In this document: positions 18,401 through 26,584 of the stretch, piece after piece
How positions within the stretch are numbered: the first letter of the stretch is position 1
How the letters are laid out: each line of letters starts with the position of its first letter
Assembly (NCBI GenBank): GCA_964571695.1
Contig: CAZNDG010000001.1
Span: forward strand, 248,001 to 312,000
Source: UBA8958 sp964571695
GTDB lineage: Bacteria > Desulfobacterota > Syntrophia > Syntrophales > UBA8958
Length of the DNA stretch: 64,000 bases
Direction of reading: 5' to 3'
Made by a program: the position numbers and the translations under genes
The notes under the pieces: generated by a model
What the model saw: the letters and a program-made list of their open reading frames with translations, nothing else
What the model was told of the DNA's origin: nothing
Databases searched by the model: none

Positions 18401-18820
18401 ATATCCCATCTGACTATCTGCGCGGTCCGGCCCGGGGGTGTCGCGCCGGCGACCCGACACCTGGCCTTTGACGGGGATCTGTGTTTCGACGCCTTATCGT
18501 CCGAGGAAGCCCGCCGCTTCCTGACGGACCTCGTAGGCCTCTACGCCGCCGGCCTGGACCGGCCGACACCGTTTTTCCGCCGGTCGGCCTGGGCCTTCGC
18601 CGAAAAGGCGGGTCGCCAGAAAATCGCCGCCGCACAGAACAAGTGGCGGGGGGTAAAGGACGGCCAGTTTGAACCGGAAGGGGCCGACGGTTGGCACGCC
18701 CTCGCCTGGCGGGGGGTGGCGGACCCGCTCGCCTCCCCCTTCCCGGAGATCGCCGCTCTTGTTTTCGACCCGATCATGCGCTACCGGACCGTGACGACCC
18801 TCAGCCCGGCCGGGACATAA
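15452..18820 (+). CDS. recC: Exodeoxyribonuclease V gamma subunit
   Basis: Chi-recognition and scaffold subunit of the RecBCD helicase-nuclease that processes double-strand breaks. 1122 residues, as in E. coli. It begins SLHVVFSNRMEILGQLL and contains the inactive UvrD-like helicase fold, with QHIIVPNAAVARSLQ near 30 and LAALGGLDYRVICLIGMGDD near 635, and a vestigial nuclease-like C-domain (from about residue 825). Recognition was by family resemblance together with recB and recD directly downstream. It starts inside the polX stop and ends 8 bp before the recB ATG. Confidence 0.93.
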   Translation: MSLHVVFSNRMEILGQLLMAELGRGPGDPFAPQHIIVPNAAVARSLQLAVARKLGICANVKFGFLGHWLWQLARSVDPSIPERSPIDPEVMSWLVLRLLEERRFTDFPRLAGFLAGADDLMRLDLARAVARVFDHYATYRPDWLAAWSAGRIIPEFRGRPLTEADEEWQRELWLAIGRALSLDGVHPLLSIFGNLSAPAPDRPEGTSSLPQSAAVFALPAIPPLYLHALRRLAAVMEITLYLLNPCRQYWFEIVPPRRLAYLATRRQDAHAEVGHELLADWGRATQAAIDLIYEEAVTAQASDTAEFQVPAGDTLLANLQRSLLDMEDLRPGGLSPGADDHSIEIHCCHGPVRELEVLQDRLLALFGEDRTLRCDDVAVLTPDIDALAPAVEAVFGAAPSGYFLPYAVVGRAPSRTNAYLRVLIETLELLSSRLPAGRVFELLRREPVARRFSLDREGLRRIRRWMNQAGIHWGLDGPHRREMGLPEEERHTFRRGLDMLFMGLALPELEEPLAGILPADGVEGSRAETLGGFRAFVKRLAHWKRRLEPPPAAGAWQEILNGILADFTRPAAHDQGEYDRVLGAIAILAESWRAAGLTHGLSTRIVRAALTDADTERRGAAPGGAITFASLAALGGLDYRVICLIGMGDDAFPVRERPREFDLIPKGRPRRGDRQRRREDRGIFLATLLAARDILHISYPGRDRRDNAELPPSVLVSQLRDYLARAISPADSAAAELGAARRRLTVVHPPQPFSRRYFDGSDPRLYSHAASYAAATGTPDSVRTTAGKNDYPDDDENCEPREPAPPFFTGMPATPADPGPDPPALTAADLESFLHNPSRFFLQRRLQIHLVRAEDIPRDEEPLIMGFTEERDLAGFVVAACEVRKRVLEFDEALEIIRARPACPSGAAAAAGLFRIWPALTRLATRLLTASNSPRLLPRRHVLTLEVRGKTWLLTVDSGDLRPEGIIRYRCDELRGFDHLQAWISHLTICAVRPGGVAPATRHLAFDGDLCFDALSSEEARRFLTDLVGLYAAGLDRPTPFFRRSAWAFAEKAGRQKIAAAQNKWRGVKDGQFEPEGADGWHALAWRGVADPLASPFPEIAALVFDPIMRYRTVTTLSPAGT

Positions 18821-18828
18821 CAGGAACT

Positions 18829-21800
18829 ATGACGAACATGGAAGAACCTCCGACGCTGCCCCTCGACGTATTCAACTGCCGGATCACCGGCATCGCCAAT
18901 ATCGAAGCGTCCGCGGGAACCGGCAAGACCTGGGCCATTTGCGGTCTCTACCTGCGCCTCCTCGTGGAAGCCGGTCTGACGGTGGACCAGATCCTGGTCG
19001 TCACCTTCACGAACGCCGCCACCGCGGAGCTGCGCACCCGGGTACGGGACCGGCTGGGGGAGGTGCTGCACGCCCTGGATAACTGTGGTAGCGGCGGCGA
19101 TCCCTTCGTGGAAAAATTCCTCCGGAGAATCGCGACGCTCGGAGGGGAAGCGGCCGAACATGCCCGGACCTGCCTGCGCACCGCCCTGTTCTCCTTCGAG
19201 GACGCGGCGATCTTCACCATCCATTCGTTCTGCCGGCACGCCCTGGACGATGTTCCCTTCGCGGCGGTACAACCCTTCCAACTGGAAGTGACGGCGGACG
19301 ACGGCGAAACGATCCGGGAAACGGCGGCCGATTACTGGCGGCGCATCGCGGATCGGTATGACGCGGAGGAGATCGACGCCCTGCTCCAGAAGGGCCTCGA
19401 TCCGGAATGGCTGGCCCGGGAACTGCGCCGCGTGCTGGGCAAACCTACGGCACGGCTGGTCTTCCCGGAATGCTCCCCGAATGATCCCCGCCGCGTCCGG
19501 CGGGCCGTCTGCCTGCAAAGAATACTCCTGCGGTTCGGCCCCCGGGCCGTCCGGGCCGCCAAACGGCGCCGCCGGGTGATCGCCTACGACGACATGCTGT
19601 ACAACCTCTACGAATCCCTCACGGGCGGGCGCCTGCCGTGGCTGGCCGAGGCATTGCGGAGACGCTTCCCCGCCGCCCTGATCGATGAATTCCAGGACAC
19701 CGATCCCCTGCAGTTCGCCATCTTCCGCAACCTGTATTTCCGCGGGGGGACGCTGTTTATGGTGGGAGATCCCAAACAGGCCATCTATTCCTTCCGCAAC
19801 GCCGATCTCCACACCTATCTCGCCGCCAAGCGCCATGCCGGCCGGCACCGGACCCTAACGGAAAACCAGCGCTCGGAACCGGGGCTGATCACGGCCGTAA
19901 ATGCCATGTTCACGGCCAACAAAAACGTCTTTGGCAGTCCGGAGATCCGTTATCAACCCGTCATCAGGGGCAGCAAACCCCTGCGCGTACTCCGTGGTGA
20001 TCCGGAGCCCCGGGAATCCCTGTCCGTCTGGCTGCTCCCGCCGGGGAAAAAGGACGAGCCGCGGAAGGTGGCAGAGGCCCAGCTCTTCGCCCTGGAGGCA
20101 ACGACCGGGGAGATCGCCCGGCTTTTGGCCGCCGGGGGAAGCGGGCGGATCACCATCGGCGACGAACCGCTCCAAGCCCGGGACATCGCCGTGCTGGTCC
20201 GCACCCGGGAACAGGGAAGGATCGTCAAGGCGGCGCTGGCCCGTCGCGGCATCGGCAGCGTTGATATCACCGACCGCAGCGTCTTCGCCACCCTGGAAGC
20301 CGAAGAAATGGAGCGGATACTCCGGGCAGTGGCCGAACCCGCCGACACCGGTCTGATGCGGGCGGCCCTGGCGACGGTCCTAATGGGCAGGGGCAGCCGG
20401 GAGCTGGCGGAGTTGAATGCCGATGCCGAGACCTTCAACGACATCGTCGAACGCCTGGACCAGTACCGGCGGCGGTGGTGGCAGCATGGATTCGGCGCCA
20501 TGTGGCGGAGACTCATGACGGACGAGCGGATCGTCGACCGCCTGCTGCCGACGCCAGGCGGGGAACGGCGCCTGACGAACGTCATGCACCTTATGGAGTT
20601 GCTGTCCGCGGCGGAAGACGAGCATGGGGGGATCGAGGCGCTGCCGCGCTGGCTGGCGGACCGGCGGACCGACCCCCGGGAGGAGGAAGCGGCGCTACTG
20701 AGGCTGGAAAGCGACGAAAACCTGGTGCGGATCGTCACCAAACACCGGGCCAAGGGGCTGGAATGGCCCATCGTCTTTTGTCCCTTCATCTGGCGGGAAC
20801 GTGGTCCCGAACGTAAGTCCGGGCGGACGGCCGCCTATCACGAAGGGGACGTGCTGATCCTCGACTACACCGGCGCCGGGGAAGCGAAAAAACTCCAGGA
20901 AAACGAACAACTGTCCGAACGGGTAAGGCTGATCTATGTGGCGCTGACCAGGGCGGTAAACCGCTGTTACCTCGTCGCCGGTCCCTTCTGGCAGCCGTCC
21001 GGCAGGGGGGCAACGGAAAAAAGGGCGCGCCGAAGCATGATGAACTGGATCGTGGCGGGCATCGGGGAACACCCCGGCCGATGGGCCGAGGATGCAAAGA
21101 CCGGCGTCGCCGCTATCGGCAAGTCCTGGCAGGAATTGATTGCCACCTCTCCGGGTTTGGGATTGGCGCCTCCACCCACGGGCGCCGTCTTCCCCCTTCC
21201 CGGTCCCGTTTCCGCGCCCGCCGGCCAGGCCCGGAAGGTGCTCAGGACGCCGGGAATCGCCTGGAAGCTCGCCAGTTATTCATCCCTCACCGCCGCCCCG
21301 CACGATGAAGGCTCCCCGCCCGATCCGGAAGGGCGGGATTATGACCTCGCGGCGCCGGCGCCGGAAGACGACGAAGCCCCCCACCGCCGGAGGATACTTC
21401 ACGCTCCCCCTCCGGAAGGCAGCCCGGCGGACATTCTGGACTTCCCCGCGGGCATCACGGCAGGGCACTGTCTCCACTACGTCCTGGAACGGATCGATTT
21501 TCAGGATGAAAGCGGCTGGGAGGAGGCGATCGGCGCGGCGCTGACGGCATATCCCCCCGCCGGAGCCCCGGAAGCGAACGACGGGCGGGCGGCGATGATC
21601 CGGGGCATGCTTGACGACGTCCTCTCTACCACCCTGCCGGGAGGATTTTCCCTCCGCGACGTGCCCGGGGCAAGGCGTCTGACGGAGATGGAATTCACCT
21701 ACCCCGTAGCCGGCCTCGATCCCGACGGGCTGCACGGGCTGTTGACCCGCCACGGACACCGCCTTCCAAAACCGGGATTTCCGGAACTGACGGGCTATTT

Positions 21801-22176
21801 GCGGGGTTTTATCGATCTGGTCTTTGCCCATCGGGGGAAGTGGTACGTCCTGGATTGGAAATCGAACCACCTGGGCGCCCGGCCGGAGGATTACGCCCGG
21901 CCGCGCCTCGCCGAGGAGATGTTTCGCCATGCCTACGAACTCCAGGCCCTGATCTATCTCACGGCACTCCATCGCTACCTGCGGCTCCGGCAGCCGGATT
22001 ACAACTATGACGTCCAGATGGGCGGGGTATTCTATCTCTTTATCCGCGGCGTCCGTCCGTCCTGGCCGGACGCCGGCATCTGGCACGATCGGCCCGCCCG
22101 GGCATTGATCGAGGAGCTCGACGATCTGTTCTCCGCCGCGCCCGCCGGGAAAGGAGCGAGTTCGGATCATGCCTGA
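18829..22176 (+). CDS. recB: Exodeoxyribonuclease V beta subunit
   Basis: Fast 3'-5' helicase and nuclease subunit of RecBCD. 1115 residues from the ATG at 18829; the frame is open further upstream inside recC, but that part shows no homology. Seen: Walker A ASAGTGKT (27-34), motif Ia VVTFTNAATAELR, motif II LIDEFQDTD, GDPKQAIYSFRNAD, VTKHRAKGLEWP and IYVALTRAVNRC, then the C-terminal nuclease with GFIDLVF and LDWKS (Asp1009, Lys1011). All key residues for helicase and nuclease are present. AGGA lies 3 bp before the ATG; an ATG nine bases later is possible. Confidence 0.95.
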   Translation: MTNMEEPPTLPLDVFNCRITGIANIEASAGTGKTWAICGLYLRLLVEAGLTVDQILVVTFTNAATAELRTRVRDRLGEVLHALDNCGSGGDPFVEKFLRRIATLGGEAAEHARTCLRTALFSFEDAAIFTIHSFCRHALDDVPFAAVQPFQLEVTADDGETIRETAADYWRRIADRYDAEEIDALLQKGLDPEWLARELRRVLGKPTARLVFPECSPNDPRRVRRAVCLQRILLRFGPRAVRAAKRRRRVIAYDDMLYNLYESLTGGRLPWLAEALRRRFPAALIDEFQDTDPLQFAIFRNLYFRGGTLFMVGDPKQAIYSFRNADLHTYLAAKRHAGRHRTLTENQRSEPGLITAVNAMFTANKNVFGSPEIRYQPVIRGSKPLRVLRGDPEPRESLSVWLLPPGKKDEPRKVAEAQLFALEATTGEIARLLAAGGSGRITIGDEPLQARDIAVLVRTREQGRIVKAALARRGIGSVDITDRSVFATLEAEEMERILRAVAEPADTGLMRAALATVLMGRGSRELAELNADAETFNDIVERLDQYRRRWWQHGFGAMWRRLMTDERIVDRLLPTPGGERRLTNVMHLMELLSAAEDEHGGIEALPRWLADRRTDPREEEAALLRLESDENLVRIVTKHRAKGLEWPIVFCPFIWRERGPERKSGRTAAYHEGDVLILDYTGAGEAKKLQENEQLSERVRLIYVALTRAVNRCYLVAGPFWQPSGRGATEKRARRSMMNWIVAGIGEHPGRWAEDAKTGVAAIGKSWQELIATSPGLGLAPPPTGAVFPLPGPVSAPAGQARKVLRTPGIAWKLASYSSLTAAPHDEGSPPDPEGRDYDLAAPAPEDDEAPHRRRILHAPPPEGSPADILDFPAGITAGHCLHYVLERIDFQDESGWEEAIGAALTAYPPAGAPEANDGRAAMIRGMLDDVLSTTLPGGFSLRDVPGARRLTEMEFTYPVAGLDPDGLHGLLTRHGHRLPKPGFPELTGYLRGFIDLVFAHRGKWYVLDWKSNHLGARPEDYARPRLAEEMFRHAYELQALIYLTALHRYLRLRQPDYNYDVQMGGVFYLFIRGVRPSWPDAGIWHDRPARALIEELDDLFSAAPAGKGASSDHA

Positions 22177-24004
22177 GCATTCACCCCTCCGGATCGATGC
22201 CGAAGCCTCCCTGTCCGATGGTTGCGCGGATTTCCTCGCCCGGCTGGCCGTCCGTCTGGGAGCGCCGCCGGAAGCGGCGGCCGCGGCCGGGGAGGCCGGA
22301 CGGGCCTGCCTGGTCGCCCTGGCGGCGGGCCATGTCTGCACGGACATCGAGGATCTCGCCGCAAGCCTGAAGAAACCGGCGGCCCGGATCAGAGAATTGA
22401 TTCTGGTTTCCCGGATCGCGGCCCCGGACACGGCGGGAGAGAAGCTGCCGCTCATAATCGACGGGCGTGGACGCATCTACCTGTACCGCTATTTCGCCTA
22501 TGAGCGGCGGTTGGCCGCCGCCATCCTTGCCCGCATTGCCGCCGCCCCGGCGCTGCCTCCCTCCGGAGACGATCAGCAATTTCTTGACTCTCGCTTCGCC
22601 GCCAGCACTGCCCGCCTCTCCGGGCGCCCCGATTGGCAGCGGCTGGCCATCGCCCATGCCCTGGTCAACCCCTTGACGATCATCAGCGGCGGTCCCGGCA
22701 CCGGCAAGACAACCATCGTGACCACGCTGATCGCCGCTCTGGCCATGAGGGAGCCGCCGCCGCGCATCGCCCTGACAGCGCCAACCGGCAAGGCGGCGGC
22801 CAGGATGGAAGCGGCCCTGGGCGGGATGATGGAAACAATTGATCCGGTCTTGGCATCCCGCCTGCCCAAACGTGCGACCACGATCCACACGCTGCTGGGG
22901 GCCAGACCGGAAAGCGGTGAATTCCGCCATCACCGCGACAATCCCCTCTCCTGCGACGTTTTGATCGTCGATGAAGCCTCCATGCTCGATCTGTCTCTCG
23001 CCGCCCGGCTCTTCGACGCCCTGCCGACGGACTGCCGGATCGTGATGCTTGGCGACAGGGATCAACTCTCGGCAGTGGAGGCCGGCGCGGTTTTCGCCGA
23101 ACTGGCGGGAGAAGCTCCTGTAGATGATTCCCCGGAATCGCCGCCGGAACGGGAAGGCGACTCCGCATTGTCCGCGCCGTTCGCTCCCGGAGCGAGACTT
23201 TCGGGATTATTCGGCTGTGTGGTCCGGCTCCGGGATAACTATCGCTTCGATGCCGCATCGCCGATCGGCAGGATGGCCGCCCTGGTGGTCGGCGGAAACG
23301 CCGGCCGCCTCACCGCCTGGCTCCGGGAACTCGATGAAGAAGCACTGAAATGGGACCCGGTGGGGGAAGGGCTGCCGGCAAGACTCATCGACACTCTGGC
23401 GGCGGGCTTCGATGCCTATGCGGCGTCCGTGTCCCGGGGGGATCCCGGCGGCGCCCTACGGGCCTATGAAAACTTCTGCGTCCTCTGCGCCCTCCGCCGG
23501 GGGAAACGGGGGGTGGCCGGGCTCAACGAGACGATCACCCGGCGGCTGCGCCCGCGGCTCTCAGGCGCCTCCGGGTACGATTCCCCCTGGTATCACGGAC
23601 GCCCCGTAATGGTAACGGAAAACGACTACGGGCTGGGGATCTTCAACGGCGACATCGGGATAACTCTTCTTGGCAAGGACGGCCGTCTTGAGGTATGGTT
23701 CAGTGACCGGGAGGGAAACATCCGTTCCGTGCCGCCGCCATCGCTGCCGGCACACCAGACGGCGTTCGCCGTCACCGTCCACAAGGCGCAGGGTTCGGAG
23801 TTCGAAAACGCGGCCCTCGTCCTGCCGGAGCAGGATCTCCCCGTCCTGACCCGGGAGCTGATCTATACCGCCGTGACCCGGGTAAAACGACGGCTGGCCA
23901 TATACGGCAGCCTGGAGATCCTGCGGGCCGCCGTATCCCGCCCCACCTCACGGCGCGGCGGCCTGGCGGAAAGGATCGCCGCAACCCTCGGCCAACGCTC
24001 ATGA
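22169..24004 (+). CDS. recD: Exodeoxyribonuclease V alpha subunit
   Basis: 5'-3' helicase subunit of RecBCD, superfamily 1B. 611 residues. Walker A GGPGTGKTT (about 174-182), Walker B DVLIVDEASMLD, GDRDQLSAVEAG, a C-terminal VTVHKAQGSEF and YTAVTRVKRRL are seen. The ATG overlaps the end of recB by 8 bp, so the subunits are coupled. The N-terminal 150 residues match the RecD N-domain that contacts RecB. Together polX, recC, recB and recD form one compact unit. Confidence 0.95.
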   Translation: MPEHSPLRIDAEASLSDGCADFLARLAVRLGAPPEAAAAAGEAGRACLVALAAGHVCTDIEDLAASLKKPAARIRELILVSRIAAPDTAGEKLPLIIDGRGRIYLYRYFAYERRLAAAILARIAAAPALPPSGDDQQFLDSRFAASTARLSGRPDWQRLAIAHALVNPLTIISGGPGTGKTTIVTTLIAALAMREPPPRIALTAPTGKAAARMEAALGGMMETIDPVLASRLPKRATTIHTLLGARPESGEFRHHRDNPLSCDVLIVDEASMLDLSLAARLFDALPTDCRIVMLGDRDQLSAVEAGAVFAELAGEAPVDDSPESPPEREGDSALSAPFAPGARLSGLFGCVVRLRDNYRFDAASPIGRMAALVVGGNAGRLTAWLRELDEEALKWDPVGEGLPARLIDTLAAGFDAYAASVSRGDPGGALRAYENFCVLCALRRGKRGVAGLNETITRRLRPRLSGASGYDSPWYHGRPVMVTENDYGLGIFNGDIGITLLGKDGRLEVWFSDREGNIRSVPPPSLPAHQTAFAVTVHKAQGSEFENAALVLPEQDLPVLTRELIYTAVTRVKRRLAIYGSLEILRAAVSRPTSRRGGLAERIAATLGQRS

Positions 24005-24028
24005 ACCGGGAAAAGCGAAAGATGAAAT

Positions 24029-24616
24029 ATGGAACCTGATCCAACCAACCTGCTGGCCTTCTTTATCGGGATCGGCATCAGCGCCGCCTGCGGATTCCGG
24101 ATCTTTCTCCCCTTTTTCGGCCTGAGCGTAGCCGCCATGAACGGCTGGCTCAACCTCTCGCCGGGTTTCCAGTGGATCGGCACCTGGCCGGCCCTGATCG
24201 CCTTCGCCACGGCAACGGTCTTTGAAATCGGGGCCTACTACATCCCCTGGCTGGACAATCTCCTCGATACCATCGCCACCCCCGCCGCCGTCATCGCCGG
24301 CACCATTGCCACCGTATCCGTCACCGGCGATCTGCCTCCCTTCATCAAGTGGTCCCTGGCCCTCATCGCCGGCGGGAGCGTCGCCGGGGTCGTACAGACC
24401 GGCACCGCGGTCCTCCGGGGGGCCTCCACCGTGGCCACCGGCGGCACGGCGAATTTCCTGCTCACCACGGCGGAGATCTTCGGCTCCGCCTTCTTCACCC
24501 TGCTGGCCGTCGCCATCCCGGTCCTGGCCCTGATCGCCGTTCTGGCCCTGATGATCTGGATCGTCTGGCGGCGCCGATCGACGCTACCCGGTCGCCATAC
24601 ACAACCGCGACGGTAA
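24029..24616 (+). CDS. DUF4126 family membrane protein
   Basis: 195-residue hydrophobic protein with about five membrane segments (around 8-30, 48-70, 84-103, 110-130 and 155-185) and a basic C-terminus. The pattern ISAACGFRIFLPFF near the N-terminus and IATPAAVIAGTIAT in the middle match DUF4126. The biochemical role is unknown. It starts 24 bp after recD and may be carried on the same transcript, though no functional link with recombination is known. Confidence 0.82.
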   Translation: MEPDPTNLLAFFIGIGISAACGFRIFLPFFGLSVAAMNGWLNLSPGFQWIGTWPALIAFATATVFEIGAYYIPWLDNLLDTIATPAAVIAGTIATVSVTGDLPPFIKWSLALIAGGSVAGVVQTGTAVLRGASTVATGGTANFLLTTAEIFGSAFFTLLAVAIPVLALIAVLALMIWIVWRRRSTLPGRHTQPRR

Positions 24617-24673
24617 CTCAACCGATTTAGAGAGCTTTGCATAACTGCGGAAAAATGGTTCGCAAGCGGGGAA

Positions 24674-25312
24674 TCAAATGTTTTTCGCCGTTGCGTGATT
24701 GAACTTAACGCTTGGTAATGAATAAGGTTTATACGTTACCCATTCAGAGGCGAAAAAGATTTCTGAGCCGCGGCGAAGCCATTTTTCAAAGGTCTCGCTT
24801 ACATAATTGTGACCACGCTTACTGGATGTTTCATCGACACCAACTTGCGTCACGGCAGAAAAATCGGATCCCTGACGTGATTCATGAACATAGTGAGTCA
24901 AAACCCGCCAGAGTCGGGTATCATGCTCTTTGACAATATTGGCAATGGATTTTACCGGCATCGCCTTGGCCATCATCATAATAAGCGCCTCAAACAACAA
25001 CGTAAAACCGCTTCCCGAACGAGCCCATGGAACATCTATGGTCTTGATGCCACAGTCCACACAGCTTACACGGGGAACTCGGGCAGTCAGATATGCCTCG
25101 TGCTGGAAGAAGTTTAAATGCCGCCACTCGTGTCGCTCCGTGTCGTAAGCACTGCATCCACCTCTGCCGCAGCCAGGACAGGCAAACGTACTCCCCCGGG
25201 GAAAGTCAATCTCAATGTCCAGACGATGCTTCGATACGTCAAACTCACAAGACGATACATACCATGGCGGCGTCAAACCCAATGCCAACTGAAATAAATC
25301 CGTGTCTCTCAT
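24674..25312 (-). pseudogene. Truncated ISL3-type transposase
   Basis: The first 180 residues fit an ISL3-family transposase: MRDTDLFQLALGLTPPWYV, a zinc-finger pair CPGC...SCVDC, and VGVDETSSKRGHNYVS with the first acidic catalytic residue. Full members are about 400 residues. Here the frame passes from GHNYVS straight into an unrelated 40-residue tail and stops, so the catalytic core and C-terminal half are gone. An SD AAGGAGG before the ATG is still intact. This is a relic of an insertion sequence and cannot transpose by itself. I could not find a convincing matching pair of terminal repeats. Confidence 0.85.
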
Positions 25313-25585
25313 GATGATCCGTATTATCCTCCTTCAACCCTTGATGAAGGATCTCTATCATGTTCCGAACCGGATTACCCATACATCTTAGCGAGGAATG
25401 CTCTAAAGCATCCCGGTCAACAAACCCTTTTCCGGACAGATTGATCAAAAAAGCATGGAAACAAACTGGCCCCAGCAGGTGATTCCACGGGCATGGCGCT
25501 CAGCTTTCGTCTCCTTCACTAACTTCTGAAATTCCATACGGGGAAATCATTGTCACACTTGGCTAAATATGCTACTAAACTTCAT
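25313..25585. other. Non-coding flank of the decayed insertion sequence
   Basis: No gene is supported here. A 67-codon minus-strand frame (25245-25448) overlaps the transposase start and shows no family resemblance. The stretch is less GC-rich to the eye than the flanking repair operon and is probably remnant element DNA. Confidence 0.5.
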
Positions 25586-25651
25586 AGTTGAGCCCTCCTT
25601 TGTGTATTTTGGATTTGGCAAAATTGATTAGACCAAATCAGGGCTCAACTT
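25586..25651. repeat. Imperfect long hairpin, 11-bp outer arms
   Basis: AGTTGAGCCCT (25586-25596) is the exact complement of AGGGCTCAACT (25641-25651). Inside, GATTTGG and CCAAATC also pair. On the plus strand a TTTCTTTCTT tract follows. It could be the paired ends of a small mobile element or a terminator. The stretch 25652-25936 beyond it shows nothing further. Confidence 0.65.
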
Positions 25652-25936
25652 TTCTTTCTTAGATCAAAAAAGTTAATTTGGACAAGAGTGGATGGATCTA
25701 ATCATATTTGGATCATTAAGTATCGTTATCGGCGGAAAACTTTGTAGATTCTCGTGTAAATCCCCAGTGTCCCCTTCCCGTCCGGAAGCGTTCGGGGATG
25801 ATAGCGGCGCCGGTCATGGCAAGCCGGTCTGGGGTGAGCCGATCCTTATCCGGCCGCTGACTCCCAATAGGAGCCGGGGATAATTAAAGTCGTGTTGACC
25901 CCGGGACGCATGGACCATACCGATCAGGAGAAGCTT

Positions 25937-26428
25937 ATGGGTGCAGAGAGGAGCTCCCACCGCAAGGATGTGACGATTTATACCGACGGGGCCTGCCTGG
26001 GGAATCCTGGCCCGGGAGGCTACGGAGTGGTTTTGCTCTATGGAAGGACAAGAAAGGAATTGTCGGGCGGATGCCGCCTGACCACGAACAACCGGATGGA
26101 AATCACCGCTGCCATTGTGGGCCTCCAGGCGCTGACCGTCCCTTGCCGGGTGACATTATTTACCGATTCCCAGTATCTGGCCAATGCCATAACCAAGGGC
26201 TGGGCGCGGCGGTGGCAGCAAAACGGCTGGATGCGCAACAAGTCGGAAAAGGCCCTCAATCCGGACCTCTGGGAAAAACTGCTGGATTTATGCCGCCGCC
26301 ACGAGGTGAGATTCGTCTGGGTTCGGGGCCATGCGGGGAATCCGGAGAACGAGCGTTGCGATGAGCTTTCCCGACATGCGGCGACGCGGGGTGAAAACCT
26401 GGGCGATGACTCAGGCTGTGAATCCTGA
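25937..26428 (+). CDS. rnhA: Ribonuclease HI
   Basis: Degrades RNA in RNA-DNA hybrids. 163 residues from ATG 25937, chosen because AGGAG lies 6 bp upstream and the length fits; an earlier in-frame start has no SD. All active-site residues are visible: Asp17 (TDGACLGNPG), Glu55 (NNRMEIT), Asp77 (FTDSQY), His132 (RGHAGNPENE) and Asp142 (CDELSR). It stands alone, convergent with the UDP-xylose operon. Confidence 0.96.
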   Translation: MGAERSSHRKDVTIYTDGACLGNPGPGGYGVVLLYGRTRKELSGGCRLTTNNRMEITAAIVGLQALTVPCRVTLFTDSQYLANAITKGWARRWQQNGWMRNKSEKALNPDLWEKLLDLCRRHEVRFVWVRGHAGNPENERCDELSRHAATRGENLGDDSGCES

Positions 26429-26469
26429 ATCCGCAATGTTTCCCGCTATCGTTCGTAACCGCCGCTTCG

Positions 26470-26512
26470 CGAACAGGCGGCAGCCGCCAATCCCCTGGAT
26501 CTCCCGCCTGTT
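26470..26512. terminator. Inverted repeat between convergent rnhA and ugd
   Basis: GAACAGGCGG (26470-26479) pairs with CCGCCTGTTC (26503-26512) across a 23-base loop that contains a second small stem. There is no T-run, so termination is only suggested by its place between convergent genes. Confidence 0.35.
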
Positions 26513-26584
26513 CCCGACGTCATAGGCCCGTTGGAAAGCGCAGAGGGTAAGTGTCGAATCTTATGTCCGGTAGGTCCGGCGCCA

